Part shown: in pieces, positions 7,955 through 15,696 of the stretch | Layout: each line of letters starts with the position of its first letter | Numbering within the stretch: position 1 is the first letter of the stretch | Origin: DASTPP01 sp035762175 | GTDB lineage: Bacteria > Myxococcota_A > Polyangia > Polyangiales > Polyangiaceae | Assembly: GCA_035762175.1 (NCBI GenBank) | Contig: DASTPP010000282.1 | Coordinates: 1-57,575 of the forward strand | Direction: 5' to 3' | DNA: 57,575 nt | Position numbers and translations under genes: made by a program | Notes under the pieces: model-generated | The model's input: the letters and a program-made list of their open reading frames with translations, nothing else | Told to the model about the DNA's origin: nothing | Databases searched by the model: none

Positions 7955-8851
7955 TCAGGCGTCGAAGTACCCGCTCAGCCGCAGGTCGGTCAGCAGCCCG
8001 GGTTCTTGCGGGCGCCAGCCCAAGGTGTCGCGGGTGACGGCGCTCGAGGTCGGGTTATCGATGGCGACGAAGCGTGCCATCCAGTCGAAGTGCGCCGCCG
8101 CTTCTCCCTCGGAGAGGCCCCGGACGGGGACGCCGAGGCCCTCGCCGATCGCCTCGGCGATCGCCCGCATCGGCACGCCTTCTTCCGCGACGCCGTGCAA
8201 GCGGGCCCCCGGCGCCGCGCCTTCGAGCGCGCGCCGGAAGAGGCGCGCGGCGTCGAGCCGGTGCACCGCGGGCCAGCGGTTCGCGCCGTCCCCGACGAAG
8301 GCGGCGAGGCCCGTGCGGCGCGCGACGCCGATCAGCGCCGGCACGAAGCCGCGATCGCCCGCGCCGTGGACGGAGGGCGGCAGCCGGACGACGCTGGCGC
8401 GCACGCCGCGCTCGGCGGCCGCCAGCGTGGCCGCTTCCGACGGGGCGCGCGGCGCGGCCGCGGCGCCCGGCGCCGGCGCGTCGCGTTCGGTGCCGATCCG
8501 CCCGGGCCGTAGCGTGGCCGTCCCGGACGTCACGACGAGGGGCTTGCCCGAGCCCTCGAGCGCGGCGGCCAGCGCCTCGACCGCTCGCCGGTCCGTCGCG
8601 GCGGCGTCCGCGTAGGCCGCGAAGTCGTGGATGAACGCCAAGTGGATGACGCCGTCGCACGCCCGGGCGCCGGCGGCGAGGCCGTCGGGGTCCGTGAGCT
8701 CGCCTCGGTGCGCCGCGGCGCCCATGCGCGCCAACGCCTCCGCCGAACCGTCGCTACGGGCCAGCCCGAGCACCGCGTGCCCCGCGGTGATAAGCTCGCG
8801 CACGACCGCCTGACCGATGAAGCCCGTCGCCCCCGTTACGAAGACACGCAT
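7955..8851 (-). CDS. NAD(P)-dependent SDR-family epimerase/reductase
   Basis: This 298-residue extended or atypical SDR begins MRVFVTGATGFIGQAVV, and T-G-A-T-G-F-I-G is the dinucleotide-binding Gly motif. The classical YxxxK is not evident. Instead there is S-E-A-A-T-L-A followed by VRLPPSVHGAGD, as in an atypical SDR subgroup. The substrate is unknown. A GGAGG site lies 6 nt before the ATG. It is divergent from an MmyB-type regulator, with 77 bp between the starts; such pairs often have the regulator controlling the SDR. It converges with the GlxA-like gene, leaving 5 bp. Confidence 0.88.
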   Translation of the reverse strand: MRVFVTGATGFIGQAVVRELITAGHAVLGLARSDGSAEALARMGAAAHRGELTDPDGLAAGARACDGVIHLAFIHDFAAYADAAATDRRAVEALAAALEGSGKPLVVTSGTATLRPGRIGTERDAPAPGAAAAPRAPSEAATLAAAERGVRASVVRLPPSVHGAGDRGFVPALIGVARRTGLAAFVGDGANRWPAVHRLDAARLFRRALEGAAPGARLHGVAEEGVPMRAIAEAIGEGLGVPVRGLSEGEAAAHFDWMARFVAIDNPTSSAVTRDTLGWRPQEPGLLTDLRLSGYFDA

Positions 8852-8928
8852 GCCGACCTCCTTGCTCGCGTCACCGACGCGTTATGGCGCGCGCCCGCGG
8901 GCCGCGAAAGACGACGAGATATACGGGT

Positions 8929-9768
8929 ATGGCCGCTAACACCCTGCCGAGCGCGGCCTCCCCCCTGGGCGCCTTTCTGCGCGACCGCCGGGCGCGCTTG
9001 CCCCCCGGGCCGGGGGCCCGCGGCCGGCGTCGGACGCCGGGGCTGCGGCGCGAAGAGGTGGCCCTGCGGGCGGGCGTCAGCGTCACCTGGTACACGTGGC
9101 TCGAGCAGGGGCGCGGGGGCCCGCCGTCCGACGAGGTGCTCGAGCGGCTCGCGCGCGCGCTCGAGCTCGACGCCGACGGGCGCGAGTTCTTGTTCCTGCT
9201 CGCCCGGCAGCGGCCGCCGCCGCGCCGCGCCGCCCCGCCGCCGGTCGCGCCCGCCGTGCAGCGCGTGCTCGACGCGCTGCCGACCAGCCCCGCGCTGGTC
9301 AAGACCCCCACGTGGGACGTCACGGCCTGGAACGCGGCCGCGGCCGCGGTGCTCGCCGACTACGCCGCGCTGCCGGCCCCCGAGCGCAACGTGCTGCGGC
9401 GCCTGTTCGCCGGCCCGGCCGCGCGCGCCTCGCTGCCCGACTGGGAGCGGCACGCGCGCTTCGCGCTCGCCGCCTTCCGCATCGACGTCGCGCGCGCGGG
9501 CGGCCGCCCCGAGGCGCTCGCGCTCACCGCCGAGCTCGAGGCCTCGAGCGCCGACTTTCGGCGCCTCTGGGCCGAAAATGACGTGCGCAGCCATGGCGTC
9601 GGCGAAAAGCGCCTGCGCCATCCGTCGGTCGGGCCGCTCACGCTCGAGTACTCGACCTACGCGGTCGACGGCGCCGACGGGCTAAGCCTGCTCGTCTTCA
9701 CGCCGGCCTCGCCGGCCGACGCCCGGGCGATCGAAGCGCTGCTCGCGCGCCGCGCACGCGGCGGGTGA
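8929..9768 (+). CDS. MmyB-type helix-turn-helix transcriptional regulator
   Basis: This is a 279-residue regulator. The XRE-type HTH (about residues 10-70) contains LRREEVALRAGVSVTWYTWL followed by E-Q-G-R. The MmyB-like ligand domain follows with NAAAAAVLADYAALP, LPDWERHARFALAAFR and LEYSTYAVDG. In the family this C-terminal PAS-like domain is thought to bind a hydrophobic ligand. I chose ATG 8929 over the in-frame ATG at 8884 because the extra 15 residues are basic and absent from the usual family start, but neither has a clear ribosome site. The gene is divergent from the SDR gene and is likely autoregulated. Confidence 0.88.
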   Translation: MAANTLPSAASPLGAFLRDRRARLPPGPGARGRRRTPGLRREEVALRAGVSVTWYTWLEQGRGGPPSDEVLERLARALELDADGREFLFLLARQRPPPRRAAPPPVAPAVQRVLDALPTSPALVKTPTWDVTAWNAAAAAVLADYAALPAPERNVLRRLFAGPAARASLPDWERHARFALAAFRIDVARAGGRPEALALTAELEASSADFRRLWAENDVRSHGVGEKRLRHPSVGPLTLEYSTYAVDGADGLSLLVFTPASPADARAIEALLARRARGG

Positions 9769-9848
9769 GGCGCCGGCGGGGCCGCCCGCGTCCGTGACCG
9801 AAATGTCGCGCCCTCGGCCGGCGCGGGGGCCGCCGCGGGCGGCGCGCT

Positions 9849-10877
9849 TCAGCCGGCCGCCGCGCCCCCCTTGGCCCGCCGGAGGTCGAGCGCGACGTCG
9901 ACGATCATGTCCTCCTGGCCGCCGATCAGGCGACGCCGGCCGAGCTCGACGAGAATGTCGCGCGCGTCGACGCCGTAGCGCGCGGCGGCCCGTTCGGCGT
10001 GGCGCAAGAAGCTCGAGTAGACGCCCGCGTAGCCGAGCGAGAGCGTCTCCCGGTCGACGCGCACCGGGCGCTCTTGCAGGGGGCGCACGAGCTCGTCGGC
10101 CGCGTCCATCAGCGCGTAGAGCGCGGCGCCGTGGGCGAAGCCCATCAGGTCGGCGACGGCGGCGAAGGCCTCGAGCGGGGTGTTGCCCGCCCCGGCGCCC
10201 ATGCCCGCGAGCGAGCCGTCGACGCGCGTCGCGCCGTGCTCGACTGCGGCGACCGAGTTGGCCACGCCGAGCGAAAGGTTGTTGTGGCCATGGAAGCCGA
10301 CCTGCGTCTCGGGCCGCAGCCCGTCGCGCAGCGCGCGCACCCGCGCGCTCGTCTCGTGCGTGAGGAGCCGCCCGCCCGAGTCGGTGACGTAGACGCAGTG
10401 CGCCCCGTAGGACTCCATCAACCGGGCCTGCTCGGCCAGGCGCTCGGGCGTGACCATGTGCGCCATCATCAAGAAGCCCGCCACGTCGAAGCCGATCTCG
10501 CGGGCGGCCTCGATGTGCTGGCGCGCGATGTCGGCCTCGGTGCAGTGGGTGGCGACGCGCACCGAGCGCGCGCCGGCGCCCCAGGCGCGGTGCAGATCTT
10601 CGGCCGTGCCGATGCCGGGCAGGAGCAGCGTCGTGACCTTGGCGCGCTCGACCGCGGCGGCGGCCGCGGCGATGTACTCTTCGTCGGCGTGGCGGCCGAA
10701 GCCGTAGTTGAAGCTCGAGCCCGAGAGCCCGTCGCCGTGGCCGACCTCGATCGCGTCGACGCCGGCGCGGTCGAGCGCGCGGGCGATCGCGCCGACGCTC
10801 GCGAGCGAGTATTGGTGGCGCACGACGTGCATCCCGTCGCGCAGCGTCACGTCTTGCAGGTAGACGCGCGTGGTCAT
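9849..10877 (-). CDS. dmpG: 4-hydroxy-2-oxovalerate aldolase (DmpG/MhpE/HsaF type)
   Basis: This 342-residue enzyme cleaves 4-hydroxy-2-oxovalerate to pyruvate and acetaldehyde, the last carbon-cleaving step of meta-cleavage. The start reads V-Y-L-Q-D-V-T-L-R-D-G-M, the HMGL-like metal-binding signature. Later come EVGHGDGL, VTDSGG, the metal-binding HGHNN and the closing GMGAGAGNTPLE. It normally forms a channelling complex with the acetaldehyde dehydrogenase encoded just upstream; the two genes are separated by only 3 bp. It is the final gene of the five-gene minus-strand operon. The symbol follows the phenol (dmp) pathway; mhpE or hsaF would be equally reasonable. Confidence 0.95.
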   Translation of the reverse strand: MTTRVYLQDVTLRDGMHVVRHQYSLASVGAIARALDRAGVDAIEVGHGDGLSGSSFNYGFGRHADEEYIAAAAAAVERAKVTTLLLPGIGTAEDLHRAWGAGARSVRVATHCTEADIARQHIEAAREIGFDVAGFLMMAHMVTPERLAEQARLMESYGAHCVYVTDSGGRLLTHETSARVRALRDGLRPETQVGFHGHNNLSLGVANSVAAVEHGATRVDGSLAGMGAGAGNTPLEAFAAVADLMGFAHGAALYALMDAADELVRPLQERPVRVDRETLSLGYAGVYSSFLRHAERAAARYGVDARDILVELGRRRLIGGQEDMIVDVALDLRRAKGGAAAG

Positions 10878-10880
10878 CGC

Positions 10881-11807
10881 TCAGGCCGCCTTTCGCCGGC
10901 CGACCATGCGCTCGGCGGTGCGGAGCGCGGCCGACGTCATGATGTCGAGGTTGCCGGCGTACGCCGGCAGGTAGTCGGCCGCCCCCTCGACCTCGAGGAA
11001 GACGGAGGTGCGCAGGCCCCCGCGGGGCGCGCCGGCGAACGGGGGCGGCCCCGCCCCGTCGAGCCGCTCGAACTGCACGCGCTGCTTGAGCCGGTAGCCC
11101 GGCACGTAGGCCCGCACCTCGGCGACCATCGCCTCGACCGAGGCCTCGACGGCGCGCTCGTCGGCCTCGTCGCTCAGGGCGAAGATCGTGTCGCGCATGA
11201 CGAGCGGCGGCTCGGCCGGGTTCAAGAGAATGACGGCCTTGCCGCGCGCCGCGCCGCCGACCGTCTCGACGGCGCGCGCGGTCGTCCGCGTGAACTCGTC
11301 GATGTTCGCCCGCGTGCCGGGCCCCGCCGAGCGCGACGCGATCGTGGCGACGATTTCGGCGTAGTGCACGCGCGCGACGCGCGCGACGGCCGCGACCACG
11401 GGCACCGTGGCCTGCCCGCCGCACGTCACCAGGTTGACGTTGGCCCGCCCGAGGTTGTCGTCGAGGTTGACCGCGGGCACGACGAACGGCCCGACGGCCG
11501 CCGGGGTCAGGTCGACGGTGAGCTTGCCCGCCGCCGCCAGGGCGGGCGCATGCGCGAGGTGCGCCCGCGCGCTCGTCGCGTCGAAGACCAGGCGCACCTC
11601 GCGGAAGCAGGGCAGCGCCGACAGCCCGTCGAGGCCCCCGGCGGTCGTCGCGACGCCGTACGAGCGCGCCCGCGCGAGCCCGTCGGACGCGGGGTCGACG
11701 CCCGCCACGGCCGCCAGCTCGAGGGACGGCGACTTGCGCACGATCTTGACCATCAGGTCGGCCCCGATGTTGCCCGAGCCGAGAATGGCGACCTTCACCT
11801 TGGCCAT
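10881..11807 (-). CDS. dmpF: Acetaldehyde dehydrogenase, acylating (DmpF/MhpF/HsaG type)
   Basis: This 308-residue enzyme converts acetaldehyde, NAD+ and CoA to acetyl-CoA. The N-terminal Rossmann motif is V-A-I-L-G-S-G-N-I-G. The catalytic Cys is in N-L-V-T-C-G-G-Q-A-T-V-P, and the YAEIVATIASRSAGPGTRAN segment follows, as in all members. The C-terminus has GNLDIMTSAALR. An AGGAGG ribosome site lies 7 nt before the ATG, in the 13-bp gap behind the hydratase gene. It should form a heterotetramer with the aldolase for direct transfer of acetaldehyde. Confidence 0.95.
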   Translation of the reverse strand: MAKVKVAILGSGNIGADLMVKIVRKSPSLELAAVAGVDPASDGLARARSYGVATTAGGLDGLSALPCFREVRLVFDATSARAHLAHAPALAAAGKLTVDLTPAAVGPFVVPAVNLDDNLGRANVNLVTCGGQATVPVVAAVARVARVHYAEIVATIASRSAGPGTRANIDEFTRTTARAVETVGGAARGKAVILLNPAEPPLVMRDTIFALSDEADERAVEASVEAMVAEVRAYVPGYRLKQRVQFERLDGAGPPPFAGAPRGGLRTSVFLEVEGAADYLPAYAGNLDIMTSAALRTAERMVGRRKAA

Positions 11808-11820
11808 CGAGCCGCCTCCT

Positions 11821-12729
11821 TCATCCGAACACGGCGCGGACCGCGCCCAACCCGCCGATGCGCGCCTCGAACACGTCGCCCGCCGCCGCGGGGGCGAGCG
11901 GGCCGAGCGCGCCCGAGAGGACGACGTCGCCCGCGCGGAGCGGGCGGCCGACCGCGACCATCTTCTTCGCCAGCCAGAGCGCCGCCGTCAGCGGGCTCCC
12001 CAGGCACGCGGCGCCGGCCCCCGTCGCGACGACCTCGCCCCGGCGCTCCAGCACCATGTCGCAAAGGCGCGCGTCGAACGCGCGGAGCGGGCGCGGCTCG
12101 GCGCCGAGCACGAAGCGCCCGGCCGAGGCGTTGTCGGCGACGGTGTCCAGGATCGAAATGTCCCAGTCGCGCACCGCGCTGTCGACGACCTCGATCGCGG
12201 CGACGGCGTGGTCGATCGCGCGGGCCACGTCGGCCTCCGTCAACCCCTCGCGCGCGAGGTCGCGCCCGAGGACGAAGGCGATCTCGGCCTCGACGCGCGG
12301 CTGCAGCAGGCTCGCCGCCGGCACCGGCTCGCCGTCGGCGTGCGCGCGGTCCGCGAAGAGCATGCCGTAGTCGGGCTCGTGCACGCCGAGCTGCGCCCGC
12401 ACCGCCGCCGACGTCAGCCCGATCTTGCGCCCGACGAGGCGACGGCCGGCGCGCAGCGCGCGCTCGGTGTTGACGTCCTGCACCGCGTAACCGGCCTCGG
12501 CCGTGACCGGCAGCAAGTCGGTCAACGGCGCGCACGGCACGCGCTCGCGCCGCGCGGCGCGCAGCCGCGCCGCCGCCGCTTCGACCGCCGCGGGCGGGAG
12601 CTCGGAGGCGCCGCCCGGCCCGCGCGCGCCCTTCGCCCCCCCGGCCGCGGCCGACCGCGGCCCCGCCGCCCCGCCCGGCCGGCCGGCGCCGCGCCCCGCC
12701 CGCGCCGGGCCCGTCGCTCGCGCCCGCAC
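11821..12729 (-). CDS. dmpE: 2-oxopent-4-enoate hydratase (DmpE/MhpD/HsaE type) with N-terminal extension
   Basis: The enzyme adds water to 2-hydroxypenta-2,4-dienoate to give 4-hydroxy-2-oxovalerate. Recognisable family blocks are YAVQDVN, GRKIGLTS, EPDYGMLF, the metal-binding PRVEAEIAFVLGRDL, AIEVVDSAVRDW, LGSPLTAALWLA and RAGDVVLSGALGP. The only plausible start is the GTG at 12729, four bases past the stop of the hydrolase gene. It gives 302 residues, about 40 more than usual. The extra N-terminus is a low-complexity Arg/Gly/Ala/Pro stretch. Either this is a real disordered extension or translation starts at a non-canonical codon further in. Confidence 0.88.
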   Translation of the reverse strand: MRARATGPARAGRGAGRPGGAAGPRSAAAGGAKGARGPGGASELPPAAVEAAAARLRAARRERVPCAPLTDLLPVTAEAGYAVQDVNTERALRAGRRLVGRKIGLTSAAVRAQLGVHEPDYGMLFADRAHADGEPVPAASLLQPRVEAEIAFVLGRDLAREGLTEADVARAIDHAVAAIEVVDSAVRDWDISILDTVADNASAGRFVLGAEPRPLRAFDARLCDMVLERRGEVVATGAGAACLGSPLTAALWLAKKMVAVGRPLRAGDVVLSGALGPLAPAAAGDVFEARIGGLGAVRAVFG

Positions 12730-12733
12730 CGGG

Positions 12734-13558
12734 TCAGCCCTCGCCGTCGAGGAACGCCGCGACGAGCGCATTGAAGCGCGCCGCGTGCTCGATCTGCGTC
12801 CAGTGGCCGCAACGCCCGAACAGGTGCATCTCGGCGTGAGGCAGCAACGCGAACAGCCGGTGGGCGTTCGCGGGCGGGATGACCCGGTCATCGCGCCCGT
12901 GCACGATGAGCGCGGGGTGCGGCAGCCGCCGGAGCGCCGCCTCGTCCGTGGCGAGCGCGTCCGCCCAGCGCTGGCGCGGCGCGGGGAACATCGCGCGATA
13001 CGCCTCGTGCACGCCCGGCCGCACGCTCGCCTCGTAGCGCGCGCGCGCGAGCTCGTCGGTGGCGTACCGCGGGTCGTAGGCGAACACGTCGAGGAGCGCG
13101 CGCATCGCCGCGGGCGAGGGCTCGTAGCCCCAGACGGCGTCGAGGCCGGGGGTCAGCTCGAAGCGGACGCCGAGGCTGCCCATCAGCACGAGCCGGCGCA
13201 CGCGGCTCGGGTACTGGTCGGCGAAGGCGAGCGCGAGCCCGCCGCCGAACGAGTTGCCGACCAGGTCGACCTGCGCGAGATCGAGCGCGTCGAGCAAGTC
13301 GCGCAAGTGCGCGACCCACGTCGCCTTCTCGTAGCGCACGCCGGCGGGCCGGTCGGTGTAGCCGAAGCCGACGACGTCGGGCGCGATGACGCGACGCGAT
13401 CGCGCGAGGGCCGGCAGGGTGAGCCGCCAGTTGGCCCACGCGCTCACGCCCGGCCCCGAGCCGTGCAGCAGCACGAGCGGCGGGCCCGCGCCGAGGTCGT
13501 GGTAGTTGGTGTCGATGCCGCCGGCGACGATGCGGCGGCCAATCTCCGGGCTGGCCAT
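12734..13558 (-). CDS. dmpD: 2-hydroxymuconate-semialdehyde hydrolase, alpha/beta hydrolase (DmpD/XylF type)
   Basis: This 274-residue alpha/beta hydrolase cleaves the meta ring-fission product to 2-hydroxypenta-2,4-dienoate and a carboxylic acid. It has the oxyanion-hole sequence LLHGSGPGVSAWANW, the nucleophile elbow GNSFGGG (Ser 103), the acid in HGRDDRVIP and the catalytic His in GRCGHWTQIE. HGSGPGV.AW.NW is characteristic of the C-C bond hydrolases of meta-cleavage rather than general esterases. The frame is open further upstream; the ATG at 13558, behind a GAAAGAGAG site, gives the normal length. It lies between the dioxygenase and the hydratase. The ester or ketone preference is unknown. 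Confidence 0.92.
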   Translation of the reverse strand: MASPEIGRRIVAGGIDTNYHDLGAGPPLVLLHGSGPGVSAWANWRLTLPALARSRRVIAPDVVGFGYTDRPAGVRYEKATWVAHLRDLLDALDLAQVDLVGNSFGGGLALAFADQYPSRVRRLVLMGSLGVRFELTPGLDAVWGYEPSPAAMRALLDVFAYDPRYATDELARARYEASVRPGVHEAYRAMFPAPRQRWADALATDEAALRRLPHPALIVHGRDDRVIPPANAHRLFALLPHAEMHLFGRCGHWTQIEHAARFNALVAAFLDGEG

Positions 13559-13602
13559 GGCGTTCTCTCTTTCCGCGCGCGGGGTCGTGGCGCCGGCGCG
13601 CG

Positions 13603-14547
13603 TCAGGTGTAGACCGAGGTGAATCCGTTCGCTTCGATGCCGGTGTGGTAAAAGATGCCGCGCCAGATCTCGTCGCCCGTCCAGGTGATGGGCGGCATGT
13701 CCGGCTGCGCGAGGTAGCCGAGGCCGGCGAACATCTCGTTGCGGTTGCCCGACGGGTCGAAAAAGTACGTGGTCGAGCCGCGCGTGATGCCGTGGCGCTG
13801 CGGCGTGACGTCGATCTTCACGCGGCGCTTGGCCAAGATGTCGGCGCCGCGCAAGACGTCGCCCCACTCGTCGAGGAAGAACGAGATGTGGTGCAGCCCG
13901 GGGCGCGGCCCGCCGCAGAACGCGATGTCGTGCGGCGTCGACGTCCGGAACATCCAAGCGGCGGCGCGGATGCCGTGGTCGGGGCCGACCATCACCTGCT
14001 CGGAGAGGTGAAAGTCGAGCGCGGAGCGGAAGAAGTCGACGTTGTCTTGCACCCGGTTGACGCCGCGCTCAGGGTCGAGCTCGCACATCAAGAGCGCGTG
14101 GTCGAGCCAGTGCACGCCCGCGCCCTTGAGCCCGTCGGGCCAGGGCTCCGGGTTGAGGCTGCCGACGGCCTTGCCGACGTGCTCTTTCTTCGCGAAGAGC
14201 ACCATGGCGTGCCCGCTCGGCAGGCGGAAGCGCAGCGCGCGGCCGCACCCCGCGATCGCGCCGGGGGCCACCGCCTCGGCGCCGATGCCGTGGTCGCGGA
14301 TGCGCCGGGCCAGCGCGTCGAGGTCGGCCTCGGCCTCGACCTTGTAGGCGATCTCGTTCATGCCCGCGCGGTCGGCCGGCGTGAGGACGAGCGAGTACTT
14401 GTCCCACTCGTCCCAGCCCTTGAGGTAGACGGCGCCGCGCGCGTCGCGGTCGGTGACGATCAGGCCGAGGGTGTTGGCGTAGTGGTCGACGGCGGCCTCG
14501 ATGTCGAGGACGCGCAGGTCGACGTGGCCGATTCGCATCACGCTCAT
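13603..14547 (-). CDS. dmpB: Catechol 2,3-dioxygenase, extradiol type I (XylE/DmpB type)
   Basis: This 314-residue extradiol dioxygenase inserts O2 next to the vicinal hydroxyls of a catechol and opens the ring. It has the two-domain vicinal-oxygen-chelate fold. The Fe(II) ligands appear as His 150 (WLDHALLM), His 219 or 220 (GLHHISFF) and Glu 271 (GNRNEMFAG), at the spacing seen in XylE. Length and the opening V-M-R-I-G-H-V-D-L-R-V also fit XylE. The start at 14547 has GAGGAGAG upstream; an in-frame ATG lies at 14538. It is the first gene of the meta-cleavage operon, facing a GntR regulator across an AT-rich operator. No hydroxylase or 2-hydroxymuconate-semialdehyde dehydrogenase gene is nearby. 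Confidence 0.95.
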   Translation of the reverse strand: MSVMRIGHVDLRVLDIEAAVDHYANTLGLIVTDRDARGAVYLKGWDEWDKYSLVLTPADRAGMNEIAYKVEAEADLDALARRIRDHGIGAEAVAPGAIAGCGRALRFRLPSGHAMVLFAKKEHVGKAVGSLNPEPWPDGLKGAGVHWLDHALLMCELDPERGVNRVQDNVDFFRSALDFHLSEQVMVGPDHGIRAAAWMFRTSTPHDIAFCGGPRPGLHHISFFLDEWGDVLRGADILAKRRVKIDVTPQRHGITRGSTTYFFDPSGNRNEMFAGLGYLAQPDMPPITWTGDEIWRGIFYHTGIEANGFTSVYT

Positions 14548-14771
14548 GGGGGTGCTCTCTCCTCTCGGTCGTCCGCGCTCGCCGCGGGGGTGCCGCTCAC
14601 GCCCGGCCGTCGCGCCGCGCGCCGGCCGGACGGCCGGGCGCGCGCACGGCGCGAGCCGGGGCGGCGGTCGGCGCGACCGGCGAACGCGACGCCGCGGCGG
14701 CCGCGACCTGCGCGGCGCGCCCCGACCTCGTGGACGAGGGTGTAGCGCGGGCCGCTCGGGGGGGGCAAGGC

Positions 14772-14835
14772 AAAATATCGATATTTTATTGACGCATCGA
14801 TATTTCATCGACGCGTCGCGAAACTGCGGTATAAC
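14772..14835. promoter_or_regulatory. Operator/promoter region between the meta-cleavage operon and its GntR regulator
   Basis: A perfect 16-bp palindrome AAAATATCGATATTTT lies at 14772-14787. It overlaps two 19-bp direct repeats, 14777-14795 and 14796-14814, each starting ATCGATATTT and ending GACGC, with 17 of 19 bases identical. A -10-like TATAAC at 14830-14835 with TCGACG 16 bp upstream could drive the regulator. The AT-rich block stands out sharply in this GC-rich window. The most likely reading is a double operator for the adjacent GntR/FCD protein, controlling both directions. The rest of the interval 14548-14842 shows nothing. Confidence 0.7.
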
Positions 14836-14842
14836 CGGGGCA

Positions 14843-15565
14843 ATGGCACAGGCCTCGACGATCATGCCGGCCGACGAGAACGCCGACGAGGGCGAGCCGA
14901 AGACCCTGGCCGACGCGGCGTACCGCAGCCTCCGCCACGACATCATCACGGGCCGGCTGGCCGCGGGCGAGCGGCTGCGGGTCGAGCACCTGCGCGACGC
15001 GTACGGCGTCGGCGCGACGCCCCTGCGCGAGGCGCTCAGCCGGCTCGCGGCCGAGCGGCTGGTCGTCGCGAGCGGCCAGCGCGGCTTCCGCGTCGCGCCG
15101 ATGTCGCTCGCCGAGCTCGACGACGTGACCGAGACGCGCGTGCTGCTCGAGACGCGCGCGCTCGAAGACTCGCTCGCCCGGGGCGACGTCGCGTGGGAGG
15201 CGCGCCTGGTCGCCGCCCACCACACGCTGCAGCGCTACGACGGGCGGCTGCGCGCCGACAAGTCGCCGGCCAACGTCGTCGAGTGGGAGGGGCACAACGC
15301 CGCGTTCCACGAGGCGCTCGTCGGCGCGTGCCGCTCGCCGTGGCTGCGCGCGCTGCGCGACCTGCTCTACGACCAGCACCGCCGCTACCGCTTCTTGTCG
15401 GCGGCCCAGACCCACCGCGGCCGCGGCGTGAGCGACGAGCACCGGGCGATCTTCGAGGCGGCCATCGCGCGCGACGTGCCCCGCACGGTCGCGCTCTCGG
15501 CCGAGCACATCCGGGGCACGGCGCGCGCCCTGCGCGCCGCGCTCGCCAAGCGACTGCCGCAGTGA
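14843..15565 (+). CDS. GntR-family (FadR/FCD subfamily) transcriptional regulator
   Basis: This is a 240-residue regulator. The N-terminal winged HTH (about residues 20-85) shows LADAAYRSLRHDIITGRL, A-G-E-R-L-R-V-E-H-L-R and VGATPLREALSRLAAERLV. The C-terminal FCD helical domain (about 90-225) carries VTETRVLLETRALEDSL, HNAAFHEALVGAC and SDEHRAIFEAAIARD. In the subfamily the two conserved His and the Asp/Glu residues bind a metal and a carboxylate ligand. Being divergent from the meta-cleavage operon, it is the likely repressor, with a catechol breakdown product as inducer. The effector and the direction of control are inferred. Confidence 0.92.
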   Translation: MAQASTIMPADENADEGEPKTLADAAYRSLRHDIITGRLAAGERLRVEHLRDAYGVGATPLREALSRLAAERLVVASGQRGFRVAPMSLAELDDVTETRVLLETRALEDSLARGDVAWEARLVAAHHTLQRYDGRLRADKSPANVVEWEGHNAAFHEALVGACRSPWLRALRDLLYDQHRRYRFLSAAQTHRGRGVSDEHRAIFEAAIARDVPRTVALSAEHIRGTARALRAALAKRLPQ

Positions 15566-15696
15566 CCTCGGGCGACGGCCGAGCGACCGGCGCCGTTCGG
15601 GGCGGCATCGCCCGGCCAGCGTACCACGGGAGGCCCCCGCCCCGGCGTCGCCTGCGGCGGTGGCGGCCGGTCGGCGAACCGATAAGCTAGGGGCCG

